Positions 25,174 through 34,201 of a stretch of 41,878 bases of DNA are shown here, one piece after another; within the stretch, counting starts at the first letter, position 1; each line of letters opens with the position of its first letter. The stretch is from positions 1-41,878 of the forward strand of contig JAAYKM010000027.1 in NCBI GenBank assembly GCA_012522415.1, in the 5' to 3' direction. The notes under the pieces are model-generated. The model searched no databases, was not told the DNA's origin, and saw nothing but the letters and a program-made list of their open reading frames with translations. The position numbers were made by a program, and so were the translations under genes. This DNA is from Deltaproteobacteria bacterium. Its GTDB lineage: Bacteria; Desulfobacterota; Syntrophia; Syntrophales; JAAYKM01.

Positions 25174-26319
25174 ATGGAGACATTGTCCAAAGATGACCTG
25201 AATGCATTGATAACCAAGCATAAAGACCTCTGTATCTCTATTTACATGCCCACGCACCGCTCCGGCGTGGAAACCCAGCAAAACCAGATCCGTTTCAAAA
25301 ACCTGCTCCGGGAGGCGGAAGAAAGATTGGTCTCGTCGGGCATGAAATCACAGGATGCCCGAAACTTCCTCGAAAAGGCCTACGGACTGGTCAACAATGT
25401 CCTTTTTTGGCGTCAGCAAAGGGATAGTCTGGCTTTTTTTCTCTCATCCGACCTGTTTCTTCATTACACCCTCCCGGTCAGCATGACGGAGCTTGTCGTT
25501 GTCACCGACCGATTCCACCTCAAGCCTCTTTTGCCCTTGTTATTCCGGGACGAGCGGTTCTACATCCTGGCCCTGAGTCAAAACGAAGTCACATTTTACG
25601 AGGGATCCAGCCTGAGTATTCATGAAATAGAGATCAACGGCCTACCTCAGGGAATAAACCAGGCTCTCCAGGGGGATGAACCGAAAAAGCAGGTTCGTTT
25701 CCGCTCCAGAGGCGGCGTCAGTGAGCGTGGATCCATGATTTCCGGGCACGGTCCGGATATCGAAGACACGAAAGACAACCTGCTTCGCTATTTCCGTCAG
25801 GTTGACCGCCTACTGAAGGACACTTTGAAAGATGAACGCCCTCCCTTGATTCTTGCCGGCGTAGATTTCCTGCTTCCCATATACCGGGAAGTCAACACCT
25901 ATCCGGATCTTTACGAGGAGGCCATCACGGGAAATCCAAAGAGATTGAGCAGGGAAAGTCTCAGGAAAAAAGGATGGTCACTGGTAAACAGGCGTCATGA
26001 AGTTGAAATCGAAAATGTCATCGACCTTTACCGACAATCCCAGGGAACGGGACTGACCGCCTCCGATATCGGGGAGATTTTGGTTGCCGCCCACCAGGGA
26101 CGGATCGGCATGCTCTTCGTGCCGTTGGGCGAGGAACGATGGGGAACCTTCAACAGTGATACCGGGCAGGTCACCTTTTCTGAAACAGCGGTTACGGGGG
26201 ATGAAGACCTTTTCGACCTGGCGGCGCTTCTGACTTACCTGAATGGAGGCGATGTTTTCGCTCTACCGCCCGAAAGGATTCCCGAAGACTCGACCATCGC
26301 GGCTCTGTTCCGTTACTGA
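25174..26319 (+). CDS. baeRF family 3 protein (bacterial archaeo-eukaryotic release factor-like)
   Basis: A 381-residue protein that fits baeRF family 3 proteins: an opening with ISIYMPTHRSGVETQQNQIRFKNLL, a middle domain (LLPLLFRDERFYILALSQNEVTFYEG), and a C-terminal part ending LAALLTYLNGGDVFALPPERIP. The family shares the eRF1/Pelota domain layout and has been proposed to act in ribosome rescue or defence, but its function is not demonstrated to my knowledge. GGAGGT precedes the ATG. It is monocistronic, closed by the bidirectional terminator downstream. The presence of a release-factor-like protein in a genome with an interrupted prfA is a coincidence worth noting. Confidence 0.78.
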   Translation: METLSKDDLNALITKHKDLCISIYMPTHRSGVETQQNQIRFKNLLREAEERLVSSGMKSQDARNFLEKAYGLVNNVLFWRQQRDSLAFFLSSDLFLHYTLPVSMTELVVVTDRFHLKPLLPLLFRDERFYILALSQNEVTFYEGSSLSIHEIEINGLPQGINQALQGDEPKKQVRFRSRGGVSERGSMISGHGPDIEDTKDNLLRYFRQVDRLLKDTLKDERPPLILAGVDFLLPIYREVNTYPDLYEEAITGNPKRLSRESLRKKGWSLVNRRHEVEIENVIDLYRQSQGTGLTASDIGEILVAAHQGRIGMLFVPLGEERWGTFNSDTGQVTFSETAVTGDEDLFDLAALLTYLNGGDVFALPPERIPEDSTIAALFRY

Positions 26320-26368
26320 CAAACATCCATTCACGACCCCCCCAAAAATCCTTTGGGAATACGAATAC

Positions 26369-26408
26369 AACAAAACAGCCTCCTTCTCCGGAGAGGGGCT
26401 GTTTTGTT
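26369..26408. terminator. Bidirectional terminator between convergent genes
   Basis: AACAAAACAGCC (26369-26380) and GGCTGTTTTGTT (26397-26408) form a perfect 12-bp stem with a 16-base loop that itself contains TCTCCGGAGA. The T-rich arms work in both directions, so it serves the baeRF gene (plus) and the DUF721 gene (minus). Confidence 0.85.
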
Positions 26409-26427
26409 CGGGTCGTCAAGGCGTACT

Positions 26428-26940
26428 TCAAACCGGACCCCGTCGATGATGTTCCAGGTAACGCCGTCGAGCCAGCTCCTTCAGCATCGCACGCCTCAAG
26501 ACAATCTGCAATTCCTGATCCCTGACTTCCACGAGGCTTTCCTCGATCATCTTCCTGTCTCTTTTTTTCAAGAGTGTCGCCGTCGGCTGAAAAAAAGTCT
26601 TCTCCTGTCCCGCGGTGGGGGCACCGGCCCATTTCCCCACGGAAAAATGAAGCCGATGAACCGGCTCCGCCTGCCAGCGTTTTTGAAATTTTTCCAGAAT
26701 GTCCTGTTTCAGGAATTGGAGTTGGTGCATCCAAACCGACGTCGAGACCTTCAGAAAAAGTGTCCCGTCCCTTATCCGGTCGGGGTGGGTCTGGGCCGCA
26801 ATCATAACGCCCACGGCGCTGTTCCAAGCCTCTTTCAAGCGATTGTCTTGAACCGGCAGGCGCATACCAGCTTTTTTGAGTACCCGGGCCAAAACATCCC
26901 CAACCTGCTGTAGATGCCTTGCCCCCCTTCTTCTGGCCAT
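26428..26940 (-). CDS. DciA-like DUF721 protein
   Basis: A 170-residue basic protein with a DUF721-type domain: QQVGDVLARVLKKAG, LKEAWNSAVG, DGTLFLKVSTSVWMHQLQFLKQDILEKF, in the order found in DciA relatives. DciA is the ancestral loader of the replicative helicase, and many members carry other names. The C-terminal half has charged helices not seen in the core family. The ATG at 26940 follows AAAGGG at five bases; a TTG at 26964 would extend it by eight residues. Confidence 0.78.
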   Translation of the reverse strand: MARRRGARHLQQVGDVLARVLKKAGMRLPVQDNRLKEAWNSAVGVMIAAQTHPDRIRDGTLFLKVSTSVWMHQLQFLKQDILEKFQKRWQAEPVHRLHFSVGKWAGAPTAGQEKTFFQPTATLLKKRDRKMIEESLVEVRDQELQIVLRRAMLKELARRRYLEHHRRGPV

Positions 26941-27071
26941 AACAACCCTTTTACGCACAGGCAATCCAGCGGTGATGCCCGTTCAGAAAGCGACAGGACC
27001 CGCTGTCAAAATGGTTGATCGTTCCAATCAAATGGGATACGATTTTTGAAATTCTCCTCAAGGGGGTTATC

Positions 27072-27422
27072 ATGGGCCTAACAGAAATGATCGGGAAAAT
27101 CAAGTCACACCCCGATTACCACAAAGTCGGCATGATCCTTTGCCATAACGGGGTGGCCCGGGGGACATCACGGAACGGGAGACCCATTCGCGAACTGACC
27201 GTTACGGCGGACCATCGGCGCCTGGCGGAAGTCATCGAAGAAATGAAAGCCCGGCCGGGTATTATCGAATTGCTCGTCGAAATCAACGAAGGGAAATTGG
27301 ACATCGGCGATGATGTCATGTACGTTGCCGTTGCCGGCGATATCCGGGAAAACGTCTTCCCCGTCCTTATGGATACCATAAACACCATAAAAAAAGAGGT
27401 AACACAAAAAAGGGAGGTGTGA
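27072..27422 (+). CDS. MoaE-like molybdopterin synthase catalytic subunit
   Basis: A 116-residue protein that resembles MoaE: VGMILCHNGVARGTSRNG, IELLVEINEGKLDIGDDVMYVAVAGDIRENVF and MDTINTIKKEV follow the MoaE order. It is shorter than E. coli MoaE (about 150), mainly by missing the C-terminal extension; Lys residues in KKEVTQK could be the catalytic ones. MoaE with MoaD thiolates precursor Z to form molybdopterin, the cofactor needed by the xdhC-served enzymes. No moaD or other moa gene is near. The ATG at 27072 follows AGGGGG. Confidence 0.75.
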   Translation: MGLTEMIGKIKSHPDYHKVGMILCHNGVARGTSRNGRPIRELTVTADHRRLAEVIEEMKARPGIIELLVEINEGKLDIGDDVMYVAVAGDIRENVFPVLMDTINTIKKEVTQKREV

Positions 27423-27556
27423 CTCCAACGAATCGCACTGGCCGGGCAAACCTGTCTTTTTCACGAAAGCGCCCTTTATAAAAACGCCCGATGGATGATG
27501 CGGTTTACAGAAATATGCATCCAGGCGTTTATGGCCAGTGGGGGGCTGGCTTTATG

Positions 27557-28792
27557 TCAATGACCTTGCTCGGGTCCCGCCGCACCGTCGGATATCTTGT
27601 TCAGCAGGATCAGGAAATTCCGGGTGAGGAACGGTTCCAGGGTGTTTCCGGACATGTGGCGCATCTGTTCGCAGATGAGATCCATTTCTATGGAGTCCCG
27701 ATAGACCCGTTTTGTGCGAAGCGCATCAAAATAATCGGAGATGGAAGTCATCTGGCTACAGATATTCTGCCGCCAGCCGGCGGAAACCCCGGGATACCCT
27801 GAATAGTCGTAAAGCATGTGGTGCTCATAGGCAACAATGGTCGCCAAGGCGGGTATGCCGGGCCTGCTTAAAAGATATTCCGCCCCTTTCTGCGGATGCT
27901 TTCTGACGAACATCCATTCCTCATCGGTCAATGCCTCCGGTTTAAGTAAAATGTCCTCCGGAATAAAGATTTTACCGATATCATGAAGCATGGCAGCCAC
28001 ACCCATATCGTGAAGGGTTTCGTCTTTTACACCGAGAGCCATCGCCTGGGCAATGGTGAGGATGCACACGTTTGTCGAATGGCTGAACGTATACTCATCG
28101 AGAACACGCAGAGGCGAGAAATTCAACAGCACCGCCGACCCCTGCCTGATCGCGTTGATGATGTCGGCCACCATCTTCCCGATTTCCTGATCGGGTAAGG
28201 CGCCTCTCTTTTTCACCGCGTTGTAGATCCCGACCATCACGTCCATATCCCTCTCTTGGAGGGCTTCGAAATTTTCCGCAACCTGCAGGGATGCCTGTCT
28301 GTCACGGTCCCCAGCCCTGTTTCCTTCCTCCGGATCCTCAAATTCCGCCTTGTCTGTTTCATCGGGTTCGTCACTTTCGATATCGTCCCTGTACTTCAAC
28401 CCGACTTTCCCGAACTGGATGTGGGGAAAGGTTGTGGATTCCTCCGACTCTTTTGATGGGATGAGTAAAAATTCGATGAACGAAGTCATCTCGTCCAGCG
28501 TGATGTCACGGAAAAAATGAAGATGCTGGATACCCCTTTCCTTGAACAGTTGGATGAACCGGCTGCTGTGGAGGGTATCCTCCAAGGGTTCCGAATCAAC
28601 AACCACCCGGTCATCGACAAAAAGCAACGACAGATCCGAATCGTCGCCCATGGCCGCGATAAGATGGTCATACGCGTCCTGGATCGAGGAATGGGTCAAT
28701 TGGTGTGCCGTTGTATACTGACGGACATGGGTAATTGCGGGGAGAAAGGTACGAATGAAACGGAGAATCAGATCTTGTTTAAAAGCATGCAT
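27557..28792 (-). CDS. HD-GYP domain protein, c-di-GMP phosphodiesterase-like
   Basis: A 411-residue protein. Residues 1-115 form a domain also found in the neighbour (see the HEAT protein). A charged linker (about 135-170) follows, then an HD-GYP domain (about 185-395) with HD at 270-271 (MLHDIGKIFIPEDIL), HH at 324-325 and an intact GYP at 332-334. HD-GYP enzymes hydrolyse cyclic di-GMP. The start overlaps the end of the HEAT-repeat gene by 25 bases, so translation is coupled and the two probably act together. No membrane helix is seen. Confidence 0.9.
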   Translation of the reverse strand: MHAFKQDLILRFIRTFLPAITHVRQYTTAHQLTHSSIQDAYDHLIAAMGDDSDLSLLFVDDRVVVDSEPLEDTLHSSRFIQLFKERGIQHLHFFRDITLDEMTSFIEFLLIPSKESEESTTFPHIQFGKVGLKYRDDIESDEPDETDKAEFEDPEEGNRAGDRDRQASLQVAENFEALQERDMDVMVGIYNAVKKRGALPDQEIGKMVADIINAIRQGSAVLLNFSPLRVLDEYTFSHSTNVCILTIAQAMALGVKDETLHDMGVAAMLHDIGKIFIPEDILLKPEALTDEEWMFVRKHPQKGAEYLLSRPGIPALATIVAYEHHMLYDYSGYPGVSAGWRQNICSQMTSISDYFDALRTKRVYRDSIEMDLICEQMRHMSGNTLEPFLTRNFLILLNKISDGAAGPEQGH

Positions 28793-30960
28793 GATTTGTC
28801 CACCTTCAATGATTTCAGGACCTGGAGTGCCCGGACGGCCAGGTCATGGGGGCGGCCGCTGGATATTTTCTGCAGCATGGGTCCGACATCTTCGGCAGCG
28901 TAGCTGCTCAGGGAATCGATGATTTCGAGTTTCAGCAGGTGGGCGCGCTGTCTGCGAAACAATACAAAGGACCTCAGAATATGGGACAGGACGGGCAAAA
29001 CGGAGGGCGCCCCTATTTCGGCCAGGGCATGGACCGATGCCTTTTTCAAGGTAAAACTGTCATGGTCCAATCCCCGCTTTTGTAGAAAACCCACGAGAAC
29101 CGCGACGACCTCCGGACTTGTGGCTTTTCCGGCCATTGACACCGCTTTCAGACGCCGCTCCTGTTCCGCCGAATTCAATTCCTCCAAAAGGATCTTGTCC
29201 GCCTTTGGGTCTCCCAGAACGAGGAGCGTGTACAGTAGCTCCTGCCGAACTCTGGGGTGGGTGTGGTTCAGGAGGCTGTGGAGGGGTTCGAGAATCGACG
29301 GGTCGTCGAGCTGCCTGAGTATAACCAACAAATTCCTGACGAAATACCACCGCTTATCCTTCAATCTTCTCAAAATATGATCCCGGATGGAACCACCCAT
29401 TTGTTTAAGGAGACCTAAATAATAAAGACGGAGGGCCTTGTTCTCCTCCTCGGCCAGCCGGTCCAGAAGGGGATCGACAAAGGCCGTTCCCGTCATCGCG
29501 ACGAGTTCGGCGATCCAGTGGTGGTGCTCCTTGTCCACAACGTCCATGGAATTGAGCACTTCATATGTAAAATCACTGTCGGCAACAACCTCCACCAGAG
29601 TCGCGGAGGAACCGTTCCGAACTTCTTCCGGGGATATGCGTCTCTGACCGATCCTTTCCAGAATCTTGGCGGCTGCCTGAAAATCGGCGCTGCGCGCCAG
29701 CGACAGGCAACGATTCCGGAGATTTTGGAGCATTTCCTCTGGAATGGCCTCATCGGCATCGTAATTGGAAATGATTTCAACCATAATGGCGTTCACGCCG
29801 GATTCAATATTTTGGGCGGTCAGGGTTTCTTCCAGTTGCGGATAAGAGGCCAACCCCGGCGCAACAATCTCCTCGACAGCGATCATCTTATGCAATATCC
29901 GCTTATAATCCGCTGGGACAAACTTGTCGGTCTCATCCTCCTTGAAAATTATCTTCAGCTTATCCAGCAGTTCCTCCCTGGAACCAAGGGAACCGGACAT
30001 GTCCGCCCCTTCCCCGTTCATACCCACCGCCTTCCTGGCAAGCTTCTGAGAGATTTTCAAAATATTGGGCGGTATATACATGCCCTGCTTTGTGTGCCTT
30101 TCCAGGGCTTCCAGAATAATTTCCACGGGCAGATCCGCCAGAATATCCTCGGCCATGCCGATATCGTCAGAAAGAATGGTGAAAAAACTCTGAAGGAAGT
30201 GGTCGCGTAGTTCGCTGTCCAGGGATTTGATGAACGTCACCATCCGCTTTACGAGCAGTTCGTCCCCGGACCAGTACAGCCCCCTCAGGTTTTCCATACA
30301 AGCTTTGAATGAGGTTCCCCCGTCGTCCATCCCCCCCCTTGAGTACCATTCGTTCAGAATGGAAGCCAACTCCCCCGGGTCCATGTCGAGGCGGTATTTG
30401 CTCTCCTCCCCCCCCGACACAAGAGCCCCTTGAAAAAACCCCCTGACGAACCTTTCCCAAAATGTCGCCGCGTGTAACCCATCCGGGGACAGGTCGCTTC
30501 CCTCCTCCCCATCCTGAAGAGAGAATAAGCCGTAATCGATCAGGCGGGTTTGAAGGTGGCGGACGTTTTCCCTGGCGAGAAGCGCCTCAATCCCCCCCTC
30601 CCGCTGAACGTCATTTCTTTTTTGCGAGATGATGCGGTTGAACGCCATCAGTTCCTCTGTAGCGAGACCCTTTTCGAGGATTAAACCGATGATCCCGTGC
30701 TCGAAGAGGGTTCCGGCAAACCGCGCGAAAATCGGGTTCTGCGGGTCCAGGGTCGAGGACCCCACCACGATGGTGTTTTTTCCAATCTTCAGGACCAGGC
30801 GGGGCTGAATGGCAAAAATCTCGTCAAGAATTTCTTCGACCTTCTCAAAGGATTCCAGAACAAAGGGGTGTCCGGAGGGATAGGAGGCAAGTTTGCTCAC
30901 AGCCATGTTCAGGGCATGGATCAAGTCATGAATGATTTTGACATCCATCTGACGCTGCAT
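28768..30960 (-). CDS. HEAT-repeat protein sharing the N-terminal domain of the HD-GYP neighbour
   Basis: A 730-residue protein. Residues about 8-112 resemble the first 110 of the HD-GYP protein (YPSGHPF, a VVGSSTLDP strand, FARFAGTLFEHGI, GLATEELMAFNRII). The middle is helical and unrecognised. The C-terminal third (about 510-730) is a run of HEAT-like repeats (HALAEIGAPSVLPVLSHILR, LKRLKDKRWYFVRNLLVILRQLDDPSILEPLHSLL). HEAT arrays are protein scaffolds. The ATG at 30960 has AAAGGA five bases upstream. It is the first gene of the pair. Confidence 0.75.
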   Translation of the reverse strand: MQRQMDVKIIHDLIHALNMAVSKLASYPSGHPFVLESFEKVEEILDEIFAIQPRLVLKIGKNTIVVGSSTLDPQNPIFARFAGTLFEHGIIGLILEKGLATEELMAFNRIISQKRNDVQREGGIEALLARENVRHLQTRLIDYGLFSLQDGEEGSDLSPDGLHAATFWERFVRGFFQGALVSGGEESKYRLDMDPGELASILNEWYSRGGMDDGGTSFKACMENLRGLYWSGDELLVKRMVTFIKSLDSELRDHFLQSFFTILSDDIGMAEDILADLPVEIILEALERHTKQGMYIPPNILKISQKLARKAVGMNGEGADMSGSLGSREELLDKLKIIFKEDETDKFVPADYKRILHKMIAVEEIVAPGLASYPQLEETLTAQNIESGVNAIMVEIISNYDADEAIPEEMLQNLRNRCLSLARSADFQAAAKILERIGQRRISPEEVRNGSSATLVEVVADSDFTYEVLNSMDVVDKEHHHWIAELVAMTGTAFVDPLLDRLAEEENKALRLYYLGLLKQMGGSIRDHILRRLKDKRWYFVRNLLVILRQLDDPSILEPLHSLLNHTHPRVRQELLYTLLVLGDPKADKILLEELNSAEQERRLKAVSMAGKATSPEVVAVLVGFLQKRGLDHDSFTLKKASVHALAEIGAPSVLPVLSHILRSFVLFRRQRAHLLKLEIIDSLSSYAAEDVGPMLQKISSGRPHDLAVRALQVLKSLKVDKSCMLLNKI

Positions 30961-31504
30961 ACAGATCCTTTCCTTACCTCCCGCAACTCCCAGGGAAAAG
31001 AGGTATGGCATCAAAAACCGGACGGCACGTACAATCGAATCGTGGAGCCATCCTTAAAGAGCTTGTCGTTTTCATAAGCCGGGCACCGGGAACCCTTTTT
31101 TCTGGTTGAGGGGGACGGGCCAGGCAACGAAAATCCTCTCGGCCTGAAAAGCCATGGCGGGGATTTCCGGTAAAGAACCGATCCGCGATCGATAACACAT
31201 TTCGCTTATGAAGCCGTTTCCCCAGCACCGTTTCCTGACGACGGACCTCGTTTAGTCGCGTCATGTACCCGCCATGGTTCAGTATCGACCAAATTGACGC
31301 TAAACTTTAGGATAAAATACTGAAACCGTCGTAAAACCTGTTGGATTTGCTCCCTGAGCGGAATCAATTCAGATTGATATAATGCAGCTGTCTGTAAGAA
31401 TTGGTGTCAGGAAAGGATAAACTGAAGCGTAACCGGCATTACAGGACCGGCCTTCCCGGCATGAAACAAAAAACGGTGAGACCTGTACCATCCTGGTTCG
31501 ATTC
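30961..31504. other. 544-base region between the HEAT-protein gene and the tRNA
   Basis: No gene was recognised. It should contain the promoter of the HEAT/HD-GYP pair, but no confident -35/-10 was found. A TATAAT-like sequence on the plus strand at 31376-31381 has no good -35 partner and no downstream plus-strand gene. A T run on the minus strand at about 31468-31474, past the tRNA end, has no strong stem. Confidence 0.35.
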
Positions 31505-31579
31505 TGGAGCGGGCGACGGGAATCGAACCCGCGACTTTCAGCTTGGGAAGCTGACATTCTACCGTTGAATTACACTCGC
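31505..31579 (-). tRNA. tRNA-Gly (anticodon CCC)
   Basis: Read on the minus strand: acceptor GCGAGTG, D stem ATTC/GAAT, anticodon stem TCAGC/GCTGA with loop TTCCCAA (anticodon CCC, reads GGG), a five-base variable loop, T stem GCGGG/CCCGT with TTCGATT, 3' acceptor CGCCCGC, discriminator U and encoded CCA (31507-31505). The 3' acceptor matches the usual tRNA-Gly(CCC) while the 5' side gives an A4-C69 mismatch and a U6-G67 wobble. It lies 80 bases downstream of hisD. Confidence 0.93.
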
Positions 31580-31659
31580 TCGCTATGTTGCCGGCTGTTT
31601 TTTGAACCTTGAAATAGAGCTGCCATGTGATTCATCGCGGCTCTTTTGTCAAGACATTT

Positions 31660-32946
31660 TTACTTCAAGCGGATCGTGACGGCCTTTTCGTGGGCGTCCA
31701 GACCTTCCATGGCGGCAAACCGGGCCGCATGGCGGCCGTAACGACCCAAGGCTTTCTCCGTGAAGGAGATGACGCTCATCCGCTTCACGAAATCATAAAC
31801 CCCCAGGGGTGAGGCGAATCTCGCCGTCCCTCCGGTCGGGAGAACATGGTTGGCTCCGGCCAGGTAATCTCCGAGGGTTTCCGGTGTGTGGTGTCCCAGA
31901 AACACGGCCCCCGCGTGGCGGATATCCTTCACAATTTCCCGGGGGTTGCCGACCATCAGCTCGAGGTGCTCCGGGGCAAAGCGATTGGCTATTTCCACCG
32001 CTTCGTCCATATCGACGGCGATCATAACGGCACCGAAGCTTTCAAGGGCGCTTTCGGCCACCTCTTTCCTGGAAAGTTCTCCCAGTTGGCGATCCACCTC
32101 GTCCGCCACCTTACGGCCGAAATCTTCGTCGGGCGTCACCAGTACGGCACTGGCCATGTCATCATGCTCCGCCTGGGACAAAAGATCCGCCGCCGCATGA
32201 GCGGGATGGCCCGTACCGTCAGCGATGATCAAAACCTCACTCGGTCCGGCGATCATGTCGATGCCGCACTGGCCATAAACCATCTTCTTTGCCGCCGTAA
32301 CATAGGCATTGCCCGGCCCGACAATCTTGTCCACCCGGGGAACCGATTGCGTACCGTAGGCCAACGCCGCCACCGCCTGGGCCCCGCCGATGCCGAGGAC
32401 CCTGTCGGCACCGCTGATTTTTGCCGCCGCGGCGATCAGGGGGTGAACCCCCTGCCCTTTTGTCGGCGATACCAGGATGATCTCCTTCACCCCGGCAATC
32501 CGCGCCGGGATCACCGCCATGAGGACCGTTGAGGGATACGGATTCCTGCCTCCCGGAGCGTAAACCGCCACCCTGTCCAGAGGCAGCACCCGGCTTTCCA
32601 GTTCGATCCCTTCGGCATCCCTCAAAACCCAGTCTTCCATGACCTGTCTCTCGTGGAATTTACGGATCCGATCGGCAGACAGTTCAAGAACAGCCCGGTC
32701 CTCCCCATCGAGTTTCGCCGCTGCGGCATCCAGCTCGGAAGGGGAAACCTCGATGTTTTCTTCATCGATAACATGATTATCGAATCTGGCCGTGTACTCA
32801 AACAGGGCCGCATCACCTCTTTGGGCGACATCATCGACAACGGCTCCAACCTGTCTCCAAAGTTCGGGATCGAATACCTTGCCCCGTTGATGGATCAAGC
32901 GGAACGTCTCTTCAAAAGACGGGTCTTTGGTGTAAATCACCCTCAT
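31660..32946 (-). CDS. hisD: Histidinol dehydrogenase
   Basis: A 428-residue enzyme catalysing the last two oxidations of histidine synthesis (L-histidinol to L-histidine, NAD-dependent, zinc). Visible elements are YAPGGRNPYPST, the zinc Gln-His in LLSQAEHDD, the catalytic Glu-His of FAPEHLEL, the SPLGVYDFVKR region and a C-terminal His in GLDAHEKAV. Length is normal. The ATG is one base past the murA stop, with its AAGGAGG inside murA, so the genes are coupled. It is the only histidine gene in the window. Confidence 0.97.
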   Translation of the reverse strand: MRVIYTKDPSFEETFRLIHQRGKVFDPELWRQVGAVVDDVAQRGDAALFEYTARFDNHVIDEENIEVSPSELDAAAAKLDGEDRAVLELSADRIRKFHERQVMEDWVLRDAEGIELESRVLPLDRVAVYAPGGRNPYPSTVLMAVIPARIAGVKEIILVSPTKGQGVHPLIAAAAKISGADRVLGIGGAQAVAALAYGTQSVPRVDKIVGPGNAYVTAAKKMVYGQCGIDMIAGPSEVLIIADGTGHPAHAAADLLSQAEHDDMASAVLVTPDEDFGRKVADEVDRQLGELSRKEVAESALESFGAVMIAVDMDEAVEIANRFAPEHLELMVGNPREIVKDIRHAGAVFLGHHTPETLGDYLAGANHVLPTGGTARFASPLGVYDFVKRMSVISFTEKALGRYGRHAARFAAMEGLDAHEKAVTIRLK

Positions 32947-32947
32947 C

Positions 32948-34198
32948 TTAAGCCGACTCCCTCCTTATTCTCGCCCCAAGGGCGGAAAATTTTTCCTCCA
33001 TTCTCTGGTAGCCGCGATCCAGGTGGTAAATGCGTGACAGATCCGTTCTTCCTTCCGCCACAAGTCCCGCCAGAACCAGGCAGGCCGACGCACGAAGGTC
33101 CGTCGCCATGACCGGGGCGCCCTTCAATACGGGAACCCCCTGGACAATAGCGGCTCCTCCCTGGATAACGATGTTGGCCCCCATCCGGACAAGCTCTGCC
33201 ACGTGCATGAACCGATTCTCGAAAACCGTTTCCGTCACAACACTGAGACCATTTCCGATGGAGAGCAGAACCATCATCTGGGCCTGCAGGTCCGTCGGAA
33301 ATCCCGGGTAGGGAGCGGTCTTGATGTCGATACTCCGGATACCGTCCCCACCCCGTACCCGCACCCCGTTCGAAACAGGCTCCACCAAAATACCGGCATC
33401 GACCAGTTTGACGATGAGCGCATCCACATAAAGGGGATCGCACCCCCGAATGGTGACGTCTCCCCCGGTAATGGCCGCTCCGATCATGTAGGTACCGCAT
33501 TCGATCCGGTCGGGCATAACCGTTCCTTCCGCACCGGTCAACCGGGTTACCCCCTCTATGGTGATTGTTTCCGTCCCGGCTCCCGTTATTCTGGCGCCCA
33601 TGGCGGTGAGCACGTCAGCCAGGTTGACGATTTCCGGTTCCTTCGCCGCATTTTTCAGAACCGTTGTCCCATCGGCCAGACAGGCCGCCATCATGATATT
33701 TTCAGTTCCCGTGACCGTCTGGATATCGAAGTAAATCGTCGCCCCCCGCAAGCGCGGAGCCGTTGCCTCGATATAGCCGTCCTGCAGCGTCACGGTAGCT
33801 CCCATTTCCTCCAGAGCCCTAATGTGCAGGTTCACCGGCCTGGCGCCGATGGCGCAGCCGCCGGGCAGCGATACCCTTGCCCGGCCCATGCGGGCCACAA
33901 GCGGTCCCAGTACCAGAACAGAGGCCCGCATGGTTTTCACCAGTTCATAAGGGGCCTCAACGTGATTGATGTGCCGGGCATCGATCCTGACCGTGCCGGT
34001 TCCCTCAACTTCCGCTCCAAATCCACGGAGCAGTCTGTTTGCCGTTCGGATATCCATCAGTTCCGGCACATTATGGAATGTGCAAGGCCCCTCGGCCAAC
34101 AGGGAGGAAACAAGAATGGGCAAGGCGGCGTTTTTGGCCCCGCTGACCTCGACCACTCCCTGCAGTCTTTCCCCGCCCTCGATGATCATTTTATCCAC
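32948..34198 (-). CDS. murA: UDP-N-acetylglucosamine 1-carboxyvinyltransferase
   Basis: A 416-residue enzyme, first committed step of peptidoglycan synthesis (enolpyruvyl transfer from PEP). Key residues are all present: Lys/Asn in SGAKNAALP, the loop Cys in [11 protein letters not shown] (the fosfomycin-sensitive form), the Asp of GFPTDLQAQ and Arg in ENRFMH. The start is GTG at 34198, nine bases after AGGAGG; a later in-frame ATG (34189) is too far from that site. The gene is three bases after prmC. Confidence 0.97.
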   Translation of the reverse strand: MDKMIIEGGERLQGVVEVSGAKNAALPILVSSLLAEGPCTFHNVPELMDIRTANRLLRGFGAEVEGTGTVRIDARHINHVEAPYELVKTMRASVLVLGPLVARMGRARVSLPGGCAIGARPVNLHIRALEEMGATVTLQDGYIEATAPRLRGATIYFDIQTVTGTENIMMAACLADGTTVLKNAAKEPEIVNLADVLTAMGARITGAGTETITIEGVTRLTGAEGTVMPDRIECGTYMIGAAITGGDVTIRGCDPLYVDALIVKLVDAGILVEPVSNGVRVRGGDGIRSIDIKTAPYPGFPTDLQAQMMVLLSIGNGLSVVTETVFENRFMHVAELVRMGANIVIQGGAAIVQGVPVLKGAPVMATDLRASACLVLAGLVAEGRTDLSRIYHLDRGYQRMEEKFSALGARIRRESA

Positions 34199-34201
34199 GA
34201 G

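Noticed and set aside
27534-27550. Hairpin GCCAG/CTGGC after the MoaE-like gene as a terminator
   Set aside because: The stem has only five pairs and is followed by only TTTA.
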